6,855 nt of DNA from Bacteroidales bacterium (GTDB lineage Bacteria > Bacteroidota > Bacteroidia > Bacteroidales > VadinHA17). This document shows, one piece after another, positions 5,441-6,855 of the stretch (positions within the stretch are counted from its first letter, which is position 1; each line of letters starts with the position of its first letter). Under the pieces are notes generated by a model. The model was not told the DNA's origin. It did no database searches and saw nothing but the letters and a program-made list of their open reading frames with translations. The position numbers and the translations under genes were made by a program. The DNA is taken from contig JAKEGI010000165.1 of NCBI GenBank assembly GCA_022615595.1, positions 1-6,855 on the forward strand, written 5' to 3'.

Positions 5441-6355
5441 TCATGCGCTTCTTCCTGCCAGGTCGATATCCTGTGCCACTGACACTTTTTTCCCTGCCTG
5501 CGAGAGGAAGAGGCCGGCAATAACAACCGCCATGCCGACCGCATTTCTAAATGTCAGCTTGTCGCCGACGATAAGAAATGCAAAGAGGGCAGTGAAGAGA
5601 GGTATCAGGTTACTGAAAATATTGGCGCGCGATATTCCCAGATGCCTTACAGCATAGGCAAACAGGGCGAAGGCGCCACTGGAGGCAAAAACCGCCAAAA
5701 GGATAATTGAGCTGAAATCTTTCATTATAATGCCGGTTGCAATGAACTCCTTGAGGTCAAAGACGATGAAGAGTGGCAGGAAGAGAATCAGTCCTATTAC
5801 ATTCTGAATGTTTACGATGCTTATCGGGTTGTATTTTGATGCCAGCCGGTGCAGCACCATATTGTATCCCACAGCTGAAGCGACTGCCATAAACATGAGT
5901 GCCAGCCCTTTAATGCTCATGACAATGCCACCGGAGCTGCTGGTGATGAAAATGATGACTCCCAGAAACGAGACCACCACTCCGACATAATTGACCAGTT
6001 TAAGTCTTTCCCTGTAGAAGAGCCAGGCAAAGATTACGGCAAATACCGGGATGGTCGAGATGATTACAGAGCCAACGGTTGATGAGACATAGGTCAGGCC
6101 AAAGCTTTCTCCGAGGAAATAAAGAAAGGGTTCAAAGAGGGCCAGGAGAAAGAAATACTTCCTGTCTTCCTTCATTACTCCCCTGTAACCTCCCGTTATC
6201 CACAGCCAGGATGAGAGAAACAGTGATGCAATGCATAACCTTATAAAGACAATTGTTATCGGCTCATAACTCCTGTTAGCTATCTTGAACCAGACGAAGG
6301 AGAATGACCAGAAGATCATTGAAAGGACAAGAGCTAAATAGGGTTTACCCTTCAT
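5441..6355 (-). CDS. EamA/DMT-family transporter
   Basis: This is a 304-residue inner-membrane protein with about ten hydrophobic helices arranged as two EamA repeats (roughly 7-136 and 148-285). Helices are near 5-25, 33-53, 68-84, 93-113, 122-138, 146-167, 180-199, 215-235, 246-263 and 272-287. The first repeat has the family pattern FWSFSFVWFK, an acidic EP (31-32) before helix 2, and ALFEPFLYFLGESFGLTYVSS. Helix 4 ends in FYRERL, and helix 9 ends in IVGDKL; both are typical of drug/metabolite exporters. Family members export amino acids, nucleotides or other small metabolites, and the substrate cannot be read from the sequence. A short hydrophilic tail follows the last helix. I start at ATG 6353-6355; a TTG three codons upstream is possible but less likely. 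The gene is divergent from etfB and 73 bases upstream of the porQ start. Confidence 0.9.
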   Translation of the reverse strand: MKGKPYLALVLSMIFWSFSFVWFKIANRSYEPITIVFIRLCIASLFLSSWLWITGGYRGVMKEDRKYFFLLALFEPFLYFLGESFGLTYVSSTVGSVIISTIPVFAVIFAWLFYRERLKLVNYVGVVVSFLGVIIFITSSSGGIVMSIKGLALMFMAVASAVGYNMVLHRLASKYNPISIVNIQNVIGLILFLPLFIVFDLKEFIATGIIMKDFSSIILLAVFASSGAFALFAYAVRHLGISRANIFSNLIPLFTALFAFLIVGDKLTFRNAVGMAVVIAGLFLSQAGKKVSVAQDIDLAGRSA

Positions 6356-6386
6356 TGCGGACAAGATGGAACTGTTTTACGGCGGG

Positions 6387-6394
6387 CGAAGTTA
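6387..6394 (-). promoter_or_regulatory. Weak candidate -7 element for the EamA transporter
   Basis: On the minus strand TAACTTCG differs from TAnnTTTG at one base and lies 31 bases before the ATG at 6353-6355. I see no TTG at a suitable distance upstream. It is the best candidate for this gene in the divergent intergenic region, but it is weak. Confidence 0.3.
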
Positions 6395-6407
6395 ATCCAA
6401 TATTTTC

Positions 6408-6415
6408 TATATTTG
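6408..6415 (+). promoter_or_regulatory. -7 promoter element of etfB
   Basis: TATATTTG is a full match to TAnnTTTG, 23 bases before the etfB ATG at 6439-6441. Transcription would start near 6420-6422 with a leader of about 18 bases. No clear TTG occurs 19-21 bases upstream. A small perfect inverted repeat, CACTT-CAA-AAGTG (6417-6429), lies directly over the predicted start. Confidence 0.55.
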
Positions 6416-6438
6416 CCACTTCAAAAGTGATCTATCAG

Positions 6439-6855
6439 ATGAAAGGAATCAAAATCGTTGTACTTGCCAAGCAGGTTCCTGACACCAGGAATGTTGGTCC
6501 TGACGCAATGAAGGCTGACGGAACGGTTAACAGGGCAGTGCTGCCGGCAATCTTCAATCCGGAGGATCTTAACGCCCTTGAGCAGGCATTAAGGATCAAG
6601 GACAAATATGAGGGGACAACAGTTACAGTTCTTACAATGGGTCCTGGCAGGGCGGCTGAGATAATACGTGAGGGGCTATACCGGGGCGCTGATGACGGGG
6701 TGTTACTTACTGACCGTGCTTTTGCCGGGTCAGATACACTGGCCACCTCCTATGCTCTGACCCTTGCTGTCCGTAAGCTGGCGCCTGACCTTGTCATTGG
6801 CGGCCGTCAGGCCATTGACGGTGATACAGCACAGGTAGGTCCTCAGGTGGCTGAG
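6439..6855 (+). CDS. etfB: Electron transfer flavoprotein subunit beta (3' end outside window)
   Basis: The frame is open from ATG 6439 to the right edge, giving the first 139 residues of a protein normally of about 260. It opens with the Rossmann-like strand GIKIVVLAKQVPDT (3-16), the FixA/EtfB signature start. NPEDLNALEQALRIKD (40-55), VTVLTMGPGRAAEIIREGL (62-80), the GSDT (97-100) loop and GGRQAIDGDTAQVGPQ (121-136) follow. The last is the nucleotide/flavin-binding loop. EtfB pairs with EtfA to form the FAD-containing electron transfer flavoprotein that links acyl-CoA or other dehydrogenases to the electron-transfer chain, and some anaerobic forms bifurcate electrons. The GRQAIDGDTAQVGP form of the loop is the one I associate with anaerobic or bifurcating ETFs; that is inference. 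etfA, and often an acyl-CoA dehydrogenase, would be expected just beyond the edge. No Shine-Dalgarno sequence is visible. Confidence 0.93.
   Translation, partial: MKGIKIVVLAKQVPDTRNVGPDAMKADGTVNRAVLPAIFNPEDLNALEQALRIKDKYEGTTVTVLTMGPGRAAEIIREGLYRGADDGVLLTDRAFAGSDTLATSYALTLAVRKLAPDLVIGGRQAIDGDTAQVGPQVAE

Noticed and set aside
6435..6746. A 103-codon open frame on the minus strand
   Set aside because: It is antisense to the first part of etfB, whose protein is clearly recognisable. The minus-strand product is low-complexity and Ser/Ala-rich with no known domain.
1..6855. CRISPR arrays, insertion sequences, prophage, toxin-antitoxin or defence genes
   Set aside because: I found no direct repeats with regular spacing, no terminal inverted repeats, and no transposase, integrase or defence-type proteins. 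Intergenic gaps are all under 100 bases.

Overview
The window most likely comes from a Bacteroidota genome, probably an anaerobe related to the Bacteroidales. Three things support this. One gene looks like porQ, a type IX secretion component confined to this phylum, sitting next to cmk and ispH. Several genes have the Bacteroidota -7 promoter element TAnnTTTG just upstream of their starts, and most lack a strong Shine-Dalgarno sequence. The protein families (a PfkA of the Bacteroides type, a ferredoxin-type DUF362 protein, an EtfB with the GRQAIDGDTAQVGP loop) also fit. There is no IS element, CRISPR array, prophage gene or sign of recent transfer.

Layout, left to right. A bidirectional-looking intrinsic terminator (about 10-54) follows a minus-strand tRNA-Pro(CGG) at 60-132. 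Next come three minus-strand genes that look like one transcription unit, read right to left: pfkA, a DUF362/ferredoxin protein 20 bases later, and a stand-alone response-regulator receiver domain that overlaps the DUF362 gene by ATGA. A good Bacteroidota promoter lies just upstream of pfkA. A second minus-strand block is porQ, cmk and ispH, with cmk and ispH overlapping by 11 bases. Upstream of that is a minus-strand EamA/DMT-family exporter. The last gene is on the plus strand: the first 139 codons of etfB, which runs off the right edge. It is divergent from the exporter across an 83-base intergenic region.

Functionally this is mostly core metabolism: glycolysis (PfkA), isoprenoid synthesis by the MEP pathway (IspH), pyrimidine nucleotide supply (Cmk), flavin-based electron transfer (EtfB) and tRNA. 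An outer-membrane secretion component, an exporter and an orphan receiver domain are mixed in. I do not see a convincing new biological system. The points most worth a second look are a PfkA in which a catalytic arginine position is occupied by alanine, the coupling of an orphan receiver domain to a DUF362 iron-sulfur protein, a candidate nearly leaderless cmk promoter, and a porQ start that the promoter position moves downstream.
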